From: Brevibacterium sp. CBA3109
GTDB taxonomy: Bacteria; Actinomycetota; Actinomycetes; Actinomycetales; Brevibacteriaceae
Direction: 5' to 3'
Length of the DNA: 64,000 bases
NCBI RefSeq assembly: GCF_040256645.1
Contig: NZ_CP158281.1
Span: 744,001-808,000, forward strand
Of this stretch, positions 10,102 to 19,228 are shown piece after piece (within the stretch, counting starts at the first letter, position 1; each line of letters opens with the position of its first letter). The translations under genes and the position numbers were made by a program. The notes under the pieces were generated by a model. It saw only the letters and a list, made by a program, of their open reading frames with translations. It did no database searches and was not told the origin of the DNA.

Positions 10102-12643
10102 CAGTGATTTCCTTCCCTCCGGTGATGGCCAGCAGCTGCTCATACGTCAGCGGCATCATCGAATTCGGTGTGCCGGCCGCAGCCCAGAGAACAGGATAGT
10201 CCTTCAGCGCCACGTCGACATACGTGGGGATCTCCTGCGGATGCCCGCATGGGGCGACCCCGCCGATGACCTGACCCGTCGCGGTGCGCACCAGATCCTT
10301 ATCGGCCCGGTCGAGGGAGCTCAGCCCGATGAGTCCGGCCACGAAGTCGGTGTCCACGCGGTGGCGACCGGAGGTCATGATGAGCACCGGTTGGCCCTCG
10401 GAGGAGAAGATCAGGCTGTTCGCGATCGCTCCGACGTCGACACCGACCTTCTCCGCCGCCGAGGCTGCGGTGGGGGTGGCATCGGTGAAGAGTCTGATCT
10501 GTGGTTCGATTCCATTGGCTTCTAGGACCTGGGAGACCGCCGCATGGTTGCGGTGCTCCTTCGGCTCGGCGGGCTCTGCGGCTGGTTCTTCTGCGTCCGT
10601 TTCTTCCACGGGCTCGGCCAGACCACGCCTGCGCAGCAGGGGCGCGACGTCGGGGCGGGTGCCGAAGAAGCGTTCGATGGCGTTCATCGGGTCAACCGAG
10701 TAGCCGGGGGCCAGGATGGCTTCGCGGAAGGCGTCGCCTGCTTCCCGGTTGAGTCCGCCTTGGGCTTCGAACCATTCGCTGACCCAGGCCGCGATGACCT
10801 CCGAGTAGAGGTACGAGTAGTAGCCGGCGGCGTAGCCCGAGGCGAAGATGTGGCCGAAGTAGGTGGTGCGATAACGGGGTGGAACGAGGGTAATGAAGCC
10901 TGCGGCGGCAAGGACCTCGGATTCGAAGGAGAGGACGTCGGTGATGTGCTCACCGGCTTCAAGGGAATGCCATGACAGGTCGAGCATGGCCGCGGCCAGG
11001 TATTCGGTCGTGTCGAACCCCTGCCCGAACTTCTCGCTCTCGATCAACGCGGTGACCAGCGATTCGGGCATCGGCTCGCCGGTGTCGACATGTTTGGCGT
11101 AGTGGGGGAGGACCTGTGGGTGGAAGCGCCACATCTCATTGAGCTGGGAAGGGAACTCCACGTAGTCGCGTGGCACAGCCGTGCCGGCCGTGGACGGGTA
11201 GGTCGAGTTCGCGAACAGGCCGTGCAGGACGTGACCGAATTCGTGGAAGAGGGTGTTGAGCTCGGTGGGGTTGAGCAGCGTCGGACGGCCTTCGCCCGGT
11301 TTGGCCAGGTTGAGCGAGAGCGTGACCACGGGCAGGTGCCCGGTCAGCCGTGAACTTGTCACCAGCTCACCCATCCATGCGCCGCCGCGCTTCGTGTCCC
11401 GGGAGTAGGGGTCGAGGAGGATGAGTCCCAGGGTGCGTTCATTGGCGTCGGTGACCTCGAAGGTCCGCACATCTTCGTGCCAGGCGGAGACCGTCTCGCG
11501 TGGGGCGAAGGTGACTCCGTAGAGACCCGTGGCCGCGCGGAAGACGCCCTCGTTGAGGACGGTGTCGAACTCGAAGTACTTAGCGACCTCGTCGGCGTCG
11601 ATGTCGAATTCTTCGGCCCGGTACTGCGCCAGACGATGCTTGACGTCCTCGGGTGCGACGTCGGTGAGACCGTAGCGGTCCTTGACCTGGGTCAGCTCCT
11701 CGGCCAGCTGTGCGTTGGCCGGAGCGATGAGCGAGGAGACGATGTCCGCGGCCGCATCCGGTCCGCCGGCGGTCTGGTTGTCGATCGCAAACGACGAGTA
11801 CGAGGGGTATCCCAGCAGCTTGGCCTGCAGGGCCCGCAGGGCCGTGGTGTCGGCGACCTGGGTTCGGGTGTCGCCCTCGCCTCCGCGGGCGCCCCGTGAG
11901 GTCGAGTTGTCGAGCACCTGTCGCCGAGTCTGCGGCGATTCCAGAGATTCGAGGACGAGCTGCTGGGTGAAGTTGTTCAGAGGCAGCAGGTACCCGTGAG
12001 TGCCCCGCTCGGCCGCCCGATTGGCGGCGGCCGCGATCTGGTCCTCGCTGAGCCCGGCCAGCTGATCCACCTCGCCGAGGTGGACCGCGAGATCCCGTGT
12101 GTCCTTCTGCAGGGCTCGGGAGAAGGAGGTGGCCAGGGTCGTGAGCTCGGCCGCGATCGTACTCATGTGCTCGCGCTCTTCTTCGCCGAGGCGGGCGCCG
12201 GCACGCACGAACTCCTCGATTGTGAGCTCCTGCTGACGCTTGTCCTCGGGATTGAGATCGGTGGAGGGAACCTGCTCGATGCGGTGGAAGAGATCGACAT
12301 CGAGGAAGATTCGGGTCCGTGCCGCGGACAGACGATCCCACACCTCGGCAACGGCGTCGGTGAGCTCGGGGCGGAGATGATTCGATTCGACGGTGCTCAC
12401 CACGGCAGAGATCCGGGTCATGGGGATGGTCGCGGACTCGAAGCGGACGGTGGTCGACACGAACGTCGGATCGGTCTCATCACCGATGATGCTCTCCACC
12501 TCGGACCGGGCGAAGTCCGTGGCCGCGCGGACCGCAGCGATCAGCGACGCGGGAGTGACGGCGGAGAAGTCGGGCAGTGAGAATTCGCCCTGTGGGTCGA
12601 GGAAGGACTCCCAGACATCAATGCTGTTCGGATCGGAGCTCAT
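10076..12643 (-). CDS. M3-family metallopeptidase fused to a C-terminal YbaK/ProX-type deacylase domain
   Basis: An 855-residue two-domain protein. Residues 1 to about 672 are an oligopeptidase A/thimet-type M3 peptidase with the zinc motif HEFGHVLHGLF at 467-477. The downstream Glu region (PSQLNEMWRF) and the late FGHIFASGYAAGYYSYLYSE block are also present. An acidic, Pro/Ala-rich linker (about 673-698) leads to a domain of about 157 residues resembling YbaK/EbsC aminoacyl-tRNA deacylases (AIANSLIF, TSGRHRVD, GQVIGGVAPCGHP). The lysine usual in the first of these blocks in E. coli YbaK is Asn here. M3 enzymes degrade peptides in the cytosol. The fusion might link peptide turnover to tRNA proofreading, but this is speculation. 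Confidence 0.88.
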   Translation of the reverse strand: MSSDPNSIDVWESFLDPQGEFSLPDFSAVTPASLIAAVRAATDFARSEVESIIGDETDPTFVSTTVRFESATIPMTRISAVVSTVESNHLRPELTDAVAEVWDRLSAARTRIFLDVDLFHRIEQVPSTDLNPEDKRQQELTIEEFVRAGARLGEEEREHMSTIAAELTTLATSFSRALQKDTRDLAVHLGEVDQLAGLSEDQIAAAANRAAERGTHGYLLPLNNFTQQLVLESLESPQTRRQVLDNSTSRGARGGEGDTRTQVADTTALRALQAKLLGYPSYSSFAIDNQTAGGPDAAADIVSSLIAPANAQLAEELTQVKDRYGLTDVAPEDVKHRLAQYRAEEFDIDADEVAKYFEFDTVLNEGVFRAATGLYGVTFAPRETVSAWHEDVRTFEVTDANERTLGLILLDPYSRDTKRGGAWMGELVTSSRLTGHLPVVTLSLNLAKPGEGRPTLLNPTELNTLFHEFGHVLHGLFANSTYPSTAGTAVPRDYVEFPSQLNEMWRFHPQVLPHYAKHVDTGEPMPESLVTALIESEKFGQGFDTTEYLAAAMLDLSWHSLEAGEHITDVLSFESEVLAAAGFITLVPPRYRTTYFGHIFASGYAAGYYSYLYSEVIAAWVSEWFEAQGGLNREAGDAFREAILAPGYSVDPMNAIERFFGTRPDVAPLLRRRGLAEPVEETDAEEPAAEPAEPKEHRNHAAVSQVLEANGIEPQIRLFTDATPTAASAAEKVGVDVGAIANSLIFSSEGQPVLIMTSGRHRVDTDFVAGLIGLSSLDRADKDLVRTATGQVIGGVAPCGHPQEIPTYVDVALKDYPVLWAAAGTPNSMMPLTYEQLLAITGGKEITVVEEGAEA

Positions 12644-12737
12644 CGTCGACGTACCACTTTCTACACGGTTGAAGGATTGTGCCAGGTCTCGACCTCGATC
12701 CTAACGCGTGAGCGCGAGCCAGCGCATGGTCGCTGGT

Positions 12738-12743
12738 TACACT
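12738..12743 (+). promoter_or_regulatory. -10 box for leaderless AI-2E gene
   Basis: TACACT is followed by exactly 6 nt (GGGGCC) and the ATG at 12750. This places the transcription start on or next to the start codon. Confidence 0.55.
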
Positions 12744-12749
12744 GGGGCC

Positions 12750-13820
12750 ATGGGAAAAGGGCAGGGAAAGACCCTCACTCTCAACAGTGCATTTCGGGTC
12801 GGCTTCACCGGAACGCTCGGAGTGGGACTCGCAATCGGGTTGATGACGGCCCTGCAGTCTGTGGCGACCGTGTTCATCTACATCGGTCTGGCCCTGTTTC
12901 TCGCCCTCGGTCTCGAGCCGATCGTGGTGTGGCTGGTCGAGCGCAAGCTGCCACGCTCCCTGTCGGTCGTCCTCGTGGTGCTCGCATTCATCGTCGTCGT
13001 TGCGGGTGCTGTCCTGCTCATCGCCCCCGCCGTCATCAGCCAGATCCAGCAGTTCATCGGTGATCTTCCTGACATCGTCGAGAACCTGGCGGCCACGGGA
13101 TGGGTCGCGGACCTCGAGCAGAGGTTCACCGGTGCCGTCGATCTCGACAAGATCTTCGCCAACATCGGTGACTGGGTCGCCGACCCGAAGAATGTGGTGT
13201 CGTTGGGCGGCGGGGTCGTGTCCATCGGGGCCGGAATTCTGAGTTTTCTCACCGGTGTGGTCATCGTCGTCATCCTCACCATCTACTTCGCTGTGACGAT
13301 GCCGACGATCAGGTCGGCCATGTACTCCCTCGTCGCGGCGAGTTCACGGCCGACGGTCGAAGCGGTCACTGATGAGGTCACCCGATCCATCGGGCGCTAC
13401 GTTCTGGGCCAGGTGTCCTTGGGCATCGTCAACGGCGTGTGCTCGGCCATCTTCCTCACCATCATCGGCGCCCCATTGCCGGCGCTGCTCGCCTTCATCG
13501 CGTTCCTCGCCTCACTCATTCCACTCGTCGGCCCTATCACGGGTGCGATCATCATCACCGCCTCGTGCCTCATGGTCTCTCCCGGGCTGGGTATCGCCGC
13601 CGCGATCTACTACCTCGTGTACATGCAGGTTGAGGCCTATCTGCTCAGTCCTCGCATCATGAAGGCTGCTGTGGATGTGCCCGGTGCACTCGTCATCATC
13701 GCCGCCATCGCCGGCGGCACCCTGGGCGGAGTGCTCGGTGCAGTGGTCGCGGTGCCTGTGGCTGCTTCGGGGATGATCATCATCCGCAAGGTCGTCGTGC
13801 CCGCGCAGGACAAGAGATAG
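12750..13820 (+). CDS. AI-2E/PerM-family membrane transporter
   Basis: A 356-residue polytopic membrane protein of the AI-2E (PerM) family. Hydrophobic segments occur in pairs at both ends. A large non-membrane middle region (about residues 95-165, ISQIQQFIGDLPDIVENL) carries the amphipathic stretch usual for the family. The conserved C-terminal block is FIAFLASLIPLVGPITGAI with PRIMKAAVDVPGALVI. Members export autoinducer-2, ions or act in salt tolerance; the substrate is not predictable here. The ATG at 12750 is preferred over the upstream GTG (12708) because a -10 box sits 6 nt before it. Confidence 0.88.
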   Translation: MGKGQGKTLTLNSAFRVGFTGTLGVGLAIGLMTALQSVATVFIYIGLALFLALGLEPIVVWLVERKLPRSLSVVLVVLAFIVVVAGAVLLIAPAVISQIQQFIGDLPDIVENLAATGWVADLEQRFTGAVDLDKIFANIGDWVADPKNVVSLGGGVVSIGAGILSFLTGVVIVVILTIYFAVTMPTIRSAMYSLVAASSRPTVEAVTDEVTRSIGRYVLGQVSLGIVNGVCSAIFLTIIGAPLPALLAFIAFLASLIPLVGPITGAIIITASCLMVSPGLGIAAAIYYLVYMQVEAYLLSPRIMKAAVDVPGALVIIAAIAGGTLGGVLGAVVAVPVAASGMIIIRKVVVPAQDKR

Positions 13821-13822
13821 GG

Positions 13823-14047
13823 CTAGTCCTGGTCGTCGTGGCCCTCGCTCCGAGTGACCCGGACGATGAGGCCGATGAGCAGCCGGGCGATGTAGTAGGT
13901 GCCGAAATAGGAGATTGCCGCCGTGACCAGTGTGATGAGCAGGTTGCTCTCATCGCCGCTGGTGACAGCCAAAGTGGCGAAGATCGTCACCGTGATGGCC
14001 GCGAGAAACGGGATCAGGCGCAGGACCGGGCTGTCGACTTCACTCAT
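13823..14047 (-). CDS. Small two-helix membrane protein
   Basis: A 74-residue protein of unknown family with two hydrophobic helices (about residues 9-30 and 36-60) and a charged C-terminus ending RSEGHDDQD. The start ATG at 14047 is preceded on its strand by TACGCT plus 7 nt, the leaderless arrangement seen elsewhere in the window. Convergent with, and 2 bp from, the AI-2E gene. No function is assigned. Confidence 0.65.
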   Translation of the reverse strand: MSEVDSPVLRLIPFLAAITVTIFATLAVTSGDESNLLITLVTAAISYFGTYYIARLLIGLIVRVTRSEGHDDQD

Positions 14048-14124
14048 GTTCGTCAGCGTACCAAGACAGTCGACCAGCGCCGAGGTGGCTGTGACCGTTC
14101 CCGACGGTCGTTAGGATGGGTGGG

Positions 14125-14595
14125 ATGACACAGACACGATGGAGTGCAGTCCGAGATGACCAGGTGCCCGAGGATGTGGACCGTCTTCTGCTGACCGTCC
14201 CCGAGTGGTTCGGCAGACCGGAATCCAACGCTGAGTACGTCGATGATGCACGGACCATGGAGACGTGGACGGTGCGAGACGATGCCGGAAAGGTCGTCGG
14301 CGTGACCTTGGTGTCGTGGCATTTCGACCACTCCGCCGAGGTGCATTTCACGGTCGTCGACAGATCCGTGCATGGAACGGGAGTCGGCACGGCGATGATG
14401 CGTGCGGTCGCAAGTGATGTGAGGGCACGGGGAGCGGCACTGTTGCAGGTCAAGACCCTGGGAGCCTCGAGCCCCGATCCCAACTACGACCGGACTCGAC
14501 ACTTCTATCAGAAGATGGGATTTCTCCCGCTCGAGGAGACCGACCTCTGGGATGAGCAGACGCCCTGCCTGATCATGGTCATGCCGCTGGTCTGA
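14125..14595 (+). CDS. GNAT-family N-acetyltransferase
   Basis: A 156-residue GNAT fold. The acetyl-CoA loop region is VHGTGVGTAMMRAVASDVRARGA, preceded by the strand GVTLVSWHFD and followed by HFYQKMGFLPLEET near the C-terminus. The ATG at 14125 is favoured over 14116 because TAGGAT (14112-14117) lies 7 nt before it, giving a leaderless message. It is transcribed divergently from the small membrane protein. The substrate is unknown. Confidence 0.82.
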   Translation: MTQTRWSAVRDDQVPEDVDRLLLTVPEWFGRPESNAEYVDDARTMETWTVRDDAGKVVGVTLVSWHFDHSAEVHFTVVDRSVHGTGVGTAMMRAVASDVRARGAALLQVKTLGASSPDPNYDRTRHFYQKMGFLPLEETDLWDEQTPCLIMVMPLV

Positions 14596-14683
14596 AGCCT
14601 CGTCGTACCCACTGGGAGGAAACGACAGCACAGCTTGGGTTCATCTGCTGAGACGTGACTGTAGTATGGGAATCGACATGGTA

Positions 14684-14699
14684 TGTGACACGCATCACA
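14684..14699. promoter_or_regulatory. GlxR/CRP-type binding site upstream of aqpZ
   Basis: TGTGA-CACGCA-TCACA is an exact match to the CRP/GlxR consensus TGTGA-N6-TCACA. It lies 17 bp before the aqpZ ATG and downstream of a possible -10 box TAGTAT (14662-14667), a placement that would suit repression. Confidence 0.65.
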
Positions 14700-14715
14700 G
14701 ATCGGATGATTCGTC

Positions 14716-15474
14716 ATGGCTCTCCAGCAGAAACCCACACTAGTCTCAAAGATCTTCGCCGAATTCCTCGGCACCTTCGTCCTCGTCTTCGGCGGTTGCG
14801 GCGCGGCCGTATTCGCCGCGAAGGTCGTCGGTGATGACGGCCTCAACATGGGCATCGGATTCCTCGGTGTCGCACTGGCCTTCGGCCTCACCGTCGTCGT
14901 CATGGCCTACGCCGTCGGACATGTCTCCGGCGGACACTTCAATCCAGCAGTGACACTGGGCTGCGTGCTTGCGGGCAGGACCCCAGTGAAAGACGCCGTG
15001 CCCTACTGGATCACGCAGCTGGTCGCCGGCATCGTCGCCGGTGGAGTCGTGCTCCTCATCGCCTCGGGCAACCCGGACTATTCGCTAGCGAAGGATGGGC
15101 TGGCGACGAACGGCTATGGAGAATTCTCCCCGAACGGATTCTCCTTGCTCAGCGTGCTCATCGCCGAGTTCGTCCTCACCGCCATCTTCCTCTACGTGAT
15201 CCTCGGGGCGACCGATGACAGGTCCCCGGTCGGAATGGCACCTCTGGCGATCGGTCTCTCACTCACGCTCATCCACCTCGTCGCCATCCCGGTGTCCAAC
15301 ACCTCCGTCAACCCGGCCCGCTCCTTCGGGGTCGCGGTGTTCGCCGGTGGAGATGCACTCGGCCAGGTGTGGGTGTTCTTCCTCGCCCCGCTCGCCGGTG
15401 CTGCCGTCGCTGGACTCACCTACAACCTTCTCTTCCCCAAGGCCGCAGAAGTCCCCATCACCGAGGGCGGATGA
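14716..15474 (+). CDS. aqpZ: Aquaporin (MIP family)
   Basis: A 252-residue channel with the two NPA half-helices that define the family: HFNPAVT after the second membrane segment and SVNPARSFGVAVF after the fifth. Six membrane helices are visible. The Arg after the second NPA is present. The first helix FLGTFVLVFGGCGAAV is AqpZ-like, but about 45 residues between helices 3 and 4 include a polar insert (SLAKDGLATNGYGEFSPNGF). Water, rather than glycerol, is the likely solute. A near-perfect GlxR/CRP box precedes the gene. It overlaps the next GNAT gene (ATGA). Confidence 0.92.
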   Translation: MALQQKPTLVSKIFAEFLGTFVLVFGGCGAAVFAAKVVGDDGLNMGIGFLGVALAFGLTVVVMAYAVGHVSGGHFNPAVTLGCVLAGRTPVKDAVPYWITQLVAGIVAGGVVLLIASGNPDYSLAKDGLATNGYGEFSPNGFSLLSVLIAEFVLTAIFLYVILGATDDRSPVGMAPLAIGLSLTLIHLVAIPVSNTSVNPARSFGVAVFAGGDALGQVWVFFLAPLAGAAVAGLTYNLLFPKAAEVPITEGG

Positions 15475-16034
15475 CGCTGCCACCCTGGCCTGCGGAGACT
15501 CCGGCTCATGGGCAGGTTCTGCTGCGGGCGGTAGAGGCGCGAGACGTAGCGATGGCGCAATCCCTGTCGACCGATCCTTATGTGCCGCAGACGGGTTCAC
15601 TGCCGGGAGACGCCACTGTGCAGGAAGCCATGGCCTGGGTGAGGCGACAGCAGATGCGGCACGCTGAAAGGGCAGGCTTTTCATTCACCATTGCGCGCCG
15701 GTCTGATGATGTCGCAATCGGCCATTGTGGTCTCTGGCTGAAGGATCTCGACGAGGGGCGGGCGAGCGCCGGCTACGCGATAGCGCCGTTTGCGCGGAGA
15801 CGCGGCTGCGCAGCCGAGGCGCTCGCGGCCCTGACCGAGTTCGCATGGACGGTTCCGGGTCTGCACCGCGTTGAACTCTTTATCGAACCCTGGAACGACG
15901 GATCGATTCGCACCGCCGAACGCGCCGGGTATGTTCGTGAAGAGGGCCTCCAGGACAGGCATCGCAAGGTCGGTGGTGAGCGTCGGGACATGGTCCTGTT
16001 TGCTTCGGTGCGGCCTGGGCACTCCGCGAGGTGA
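15471..16034 (+). CDS. GNAT-family N-acetyltransferase (RimJ/RimL-like)
   Basis: A 187-residue acetyltransferase starting at the ATG that overlaps the aqpZ stop. GYAIAPFARRRGCAAEALAAL is the acetyl-CoA-binding motif. The following VPGLHRVELFIEPWNDGSIRTAERAGYVREE is typical of the RimJ/RimL subgroup (Acetyltransf_3), which acetylates N-terminal or small-molecule amines. The overlap implies co-transcription with aqpZ and probably with the M23 gene that starts 6 bp after its stop. The substrate is unknown. Confidence 0.85.
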   Translation: MTLPPWPAETPAHGQVLLRAVEARDVAMAQSLSTDPYVPQTGSLPGDATVQEAMAWVRRQQMRHAERAGFSFTIARRSDDVAIGHCGLWLKDLDEGRASAGYAIAPFARRRGCAAEALAALTEFAWTVPGLHRVELFIEPWNDGSIRTAERAGYVREEGLQDRHRKVGGERRDMVLFASVRPGHSAR

Positions 16035-16040
16035 CGGACG

Positions 16041-16652
16041 ATGGCCGACGTGCTTGATATGAACTACCCCTTCACCGGCCGATGGCTGGTCCAGAACAGT
16101 CCTGCCAATCGGGTGCCGAGCCACGGCACGAGGCTCTTCGCGACCTCATACGCAATCGACTTCGTGCCGGTCGATGACTCCGGACGCTCGGCTCCATTCA
16201 CGTTCGGCTCTTTGCTGCGCCCGGAGCCGCCGGAAAATTTCGTCGGCTTCGGCCGTTCGGTGCTCTCTCCGGTCGCTGGAACTGTCGTGGCGTCTCATGA
16301 CACCGAGCGTGACCATCTCTCGTACCGCGGGATGTCGTCGATTGGGTACACGCTCACACAGAAGCGTCGGGCCGAGGCAGGTTGGCTTGCGCTCGCCGGC
16401 AACCACGTCATGATCCGGTGCGATGGTGGCGTGGTCGTGCTCTGCCACCTCCAGCGTCGGAGCACACGGGTTCGGGTGGGACAGCACGTTGAGATCGGCG
16501 AAGAAATCGGGCTGTGCGGAAACTCCGGCAACAGCACCGAACCGCATGTGCATGTCCAAGCGATCGACAGTGTCGACATTGATAATGCGGCTGCCGTGCC
16601 AATAGCCTTCAACGGCGCGATGCCTTCCAACAGGGGAATCGTTACGGTATGA
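16041..16652 (+). CDS. M23-type (LytM-like) peptidase domain protein
   Basis: A 203-residue protein with the M23/LysM-peptidase fold: YAIDFVPVD supplies the metal-binding Asp, NHVMIRCDGG and the late GNSGNSTEPHVHVQ supply the His pair. There is no signal peptide or membrane anchor at the N-terminus, which is odd for a wall hydrolase and suggests a cytosolic or divergent role. The first zinc His that usually precedes the Asp is not obvious. It overlaps the AHSA1-like gene by ATGA, so the run 14716-17107 looks like one transcription unit. Confidence 0.8.
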   Translation: MADVLDMNYPFTGRWLVQNSPANRVPSHGTRLFATSYAIDFVPVDDSGRSAPFTFGSLLRPEPPENFVGFGRSVLSPVAGTVVASHDTERDHLSYRGMSSIGYTLTQKRRAEAGWLALAGNHVMIRCDGGVVVLCHLQRRSTRVRVGQHVEIGEEIGLCGNSGNSTEPHVHVQAIDSVDIDNAAAVPIAFNGAMPSNRGIVTV

Positions 16653-17107
16653 GTGCTGACCGCGCGGAATCGGTTTGGAGCTTCGCCAGATCGCTGGTGA
16701 TCAAAGCGGTGATCGCCGAGGTGTGGGAGCACGTGGCTGACCCGGCTCGACTGAGCAGGTGGTGGTGTCCACCTCCGACGGTGCAGATCGATTTCGAACC
16801 ACGAGTCGGCAGCCCCTACGAGGAGCGCTACGAAGACGACTCCTACGAGTATGTGCTCACCGGTGAGATCACTGCCGTCGATGAAATGCGCGGCCTCGTG
16901 ATCCGTCGTCGGACGAACGGACGCTTCGGCCCAACCGACCGCGTTGCGATCACTCTGGAGCCTCATGGCAGGGACACGAAGGTGAGTATCACGCACACCT
17001 TCGAGGACATTCCCATCGACCGCCGAGGCGAGGCACGCGACTTCTTCTCTGACGGGTGGGACTTCAGCCAGGAACTCCTCCGGCGAAACGTTCTCGACAG
17101 CCGCTGA
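16649..17107 (+). CDS. SRPBCC/AHSA1-family protein
   Basis: A 152-residue START-like fold protein of the AHSA1 (activator of Hsp90 ATPase-like) group. The opening IKAVIAEVWEHVADPARLSRWW is the family hallmark, followed by GEITAVDE and DRVAITLEPHGRDTKVSITH. Such proteins bind hydrophobic ligands and are mostly uncharacterised. It starts inside the M23 gene stop codon. No active-site inference is possible. Confidence 0.82.
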   Translation: MSADRAESVWSFARSLVIKAVIAEVWEHVADPARLSRWWCPPPTVQIDFEPRVGSPYEERYEDDSYEYVLTGEITAVDEMRGLVIRRRTNGRFGPTDRVAITLEPHGRDTKVSITHTFEDIPIDRRGEARDFFSDGWDFSQELLRRNVLDSR

Positions 17108-17278
17108 ACTTTGGGTCGAGCACCGCGGCGAACCCATGACACCTATTGTCCCCTCGCACTCTGAGACCTATGGTGAGAGGACACGGACACATCCGCTTCG
17201 CGCAGTCGACCACGAACATGCGCAGCACGCGAAACAGTGCGTGCGAGGCGAGCGGATGGACTCACACGAAGGAGTGTC

Positions 17279-18802
17279 ATGGCAGTCTACTCAGCACCCG
17301 GTACCGAAGGTTCCCTCGTCACGTTCAAGCCACGCTACGAGAACTACATCGGAGGAGAGTGGGTGCCGCCGAAGAACGGCAACTACTTCGACAACATCAC
17401 TCCCGTCACAGGTCAGGCCTTCACAGAGATTCCCAGCTCCACCGCCGAAGACATCGAAACCGCCCTCGACGCGGCCTGGGCAGCAGCACCGGCCTGGGGA
17501 AAGACCTCGGTGACCGAGCGCTCGAACATCCTGCTCAAGATCGCTGATCGCATGGAAGCCAATCTCGAGATGCTCGCGGTCGCCGAGACCTGGGACAACG
17601 GCAAGGGCATCCGCGAACCACTGGCCGCCGACATTCCACTGGCCATCGATCACTTCCGCTATTTCGCCTCGGCGATCCGGGCTCAGGAAGGCGGACTCTC
17701 CCAGATCGACGACGATACGGTCGCCTATCACTTCCACGAGCCGCTCGGCGTCGTCGGACAGATCATTCCGTGGAACTTCCCCATTCTCATGGCCACGTGG
17801 AAGCTGGCACCGGCACTGGCGGCAGGCAACTGCGTCGTCCTCAAACCCGCCGAGCAGACCCCGGCATCGATCCTCATCCTCGCCGAGCTCGTCGGTGATC
17901 TGCTGCCAGCCGGTGTGCTCAACATCGTCAACGGCTTCGGAGTCGAAGCGGGCAAGCCCCTGGCCTCGAACAAGCGGATCAAGAAGATCGCCTTCACCGG
18001 CGAGACGACGACCGGCCGACTCATCATGCAGTACGCCTCGCAGAACATCATCCCGGTGACTCTGGAACTCGGCGGTAAGTCGCCGAACATCTTCTTCGAA
18101 GACGTGCTCGCCGCTGATGACAGCTACCGCGACAAGGCACTCGAGGGCTTCGCAATGTTCGCTCTCAATCAGGGCGAGGTCTGCACCTGCCCATCGCGTG
18201 CACTCGTCCAGGAGTCGATCTTCGATGACTTCGTCGCTGCCGGAGTCGAACGCGTTCGTGCGATCAAGCAGGGCAACCCGCTCGACACCGACACCCAGGT
18301 CGGCGCGCAGGCCTCGAACGATCAGTACGAGAAGATCATGTCCTACCTGAAGATCGGCAAGGACGAAGGCGCCGAGGTGCTCATCGGCGGTGACAAGGCC
18401 GAACTCGAGGGCGACCTCTCCGGAGGCTTCTACGTCCAGCCCACCATCTTCAAGGGCTCGAACAATATGCGGATCTTCCAGGAGGAGATCTTCGGCCCCG
18501 TCGTCGCCCTGACCTCGTTCAAGGACTACGACGACGCCATCACCACGGCCAATGACACGCTCTACGGACTCGGCGCCGGCGTCTGGGCCCGGACCGGCAA
18601 CACCGCCTACCGGGCAGGCCGAGACATCCAGGCCGGTCGCGTCTGGGTCAACAATTACCACGCCTATCCGGCACACGCTGCCTTCGGCGGATACAAGTCA
18701 TCGGGAATCGGCCGAGAGAACCACCTGATGATGCTCGACCACTACCAGCAGACGAAGAACCTGCTGGTCAGCTACTCGGAGAACGCGCAAGGATTTTTCT
18801 GA
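17279..18802 (+). CDS. NAD-dependent (acet)aldehyde dehydrogenase
   Basis: A 507-residue ALDH-superfamily enzyme of the ExaC/AldB type that oxidises aldehydes to acids. Seen directly: [22 protein letters not shown] at the NAD fold, the catalytic Glu block [17 protein letters not shown], and the nucleophile Cys in [12 protein letters not shown]-terminal [10 protein letters not shown] and [14 protein letters not shown] are also present. The ATG at 17279 follows AAGGAG (17269-17274). The next gene, overlapping by one base, encodes DUF779, a partner that commonly follows this ALDH type. A preceding 171-bp gap should hold its promoter; I see only a repeated GGACAC near 17179. Confidence 0.92.
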   Translation: MAVYSAPGTEGSLVTFKPRYENYIGGEWVPPKNGNYFDNITPVTGQAFTEIPSSTAEDIETALDAAWAAAPAWGKTSVTERSNILLKIADRMEANLEMLAVAETWDNGKGIREPLAADIPLAIDHFRYFASAIRAQEGGLSQIDDDTVAYHFHEPLGVVGQIIPWNFPILMATWKLAPALAAGNCVVLKPAEQTPASILILAELVGDLLPAGVLNIVNGFGVEAGKPLASNKRIKKIAFTGETTTGRLIMQYASQNIIPVTLELGGKSPNIFFEDVLAADDSYRDKALEGFAMFALNQGEVCTCPSRALVQESIFDDFVAAGVERVRAIKQGNPLDTDTQVGAQASNDQYEKIMSYLKIGKDEGAEVLIGGDKAELEGDLSGGFYVQPTIFKGSNNMRIFQEEIFGPVVALTSFKDYDDAITTANDTLYGLGAGVWARTGNTAYRAGRDIQAGRVWVNNYHAYPAHAAFGGYKSSGIGRENHLMMLDHYQQTKNLLVSYSENAQGFF

Positions 18803-19221
18803 TGAGTGAATCTACACAGACCGCGGCGCTGGAATCAGCGCCGACCATCGACGGGGAGGAGAAGTCGAGGGTGGCCATGACACAGGCCGCTGTCGACCTC
18901 CTCGGCGATCTGGTCGCCAAGCACGGTCAACTGATGTTCCACCAGTCGGGTGGCTGCTGCGACGGGTCCTCGCCGATGTGCTTCCCCGAAGGCGACTTCT
19001 TGACCTCGGAGGCTGACGTTCTCCTCGGCCACTTCGAACTGCCCGTCGATGACGCAGAGAAGGCGGGCCTCGATTTCTGGATGTCGGTCGAGCAGTTCGA
19101 GTACTGGAAGCACACCCACCTCACGATCGATGTGGTCCCCGGACGAGGCAGCGGCTTCAGCGTCGAGTCACCGACAGGCAACCGCTTCATCATCCGGTCC
19201 ACCCTAATGGACGTCGGCTGA
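18802..19221 (+). CDS. DUF779 family protein, aldehyde dehydrogenase partner
   Basis: A 139-residue protein. The DUF779 signature HQSGGCCDGSSPMCFPEGDF lies in the middle, with a Cys-Cys pair and a further Cys that could bind metal or participate in redox chemistry. WKHTHLTIDVVPGRGSGFSVE follows. It starts at TGATG, overlapping the ALDH stop by one base, so the two are co-translated. DUF779 genes recur beside aldehyde dehydrogenases but the role is not established. Confidence 0.85.
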   Translation: MSESTQTAALESAPTIDGEEKSRVAMTQAAVDLLGDLVAKHGQLMFHQSGGCCDGSSPMCFPEGDFLTSEADVLLGHFELPVDDAEKAGLDFWMSVEQFEYWKHTHLTIDVVPGRGSGFSVESPTGNRFIIRSTLMDVG

Positions 19222-19228
19222 GATACCG

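Noticed and set aside
10550-10630. Possible frameshift joining two neighbouring genes (peptidase and YbaK)
   Set aside because: The frame is continuous, the join is a plausible acidic Pro/Ala linker, and no RBS or start codon lies at the second domain; noted as a check only.
17291-18676. 461-codon minus-strand frame antisense to the aldehyde dehydrogenase
   Set aside because: No recognisable motif, and long antisense frames are expected from the high third-position GC of the plus-strand gene.
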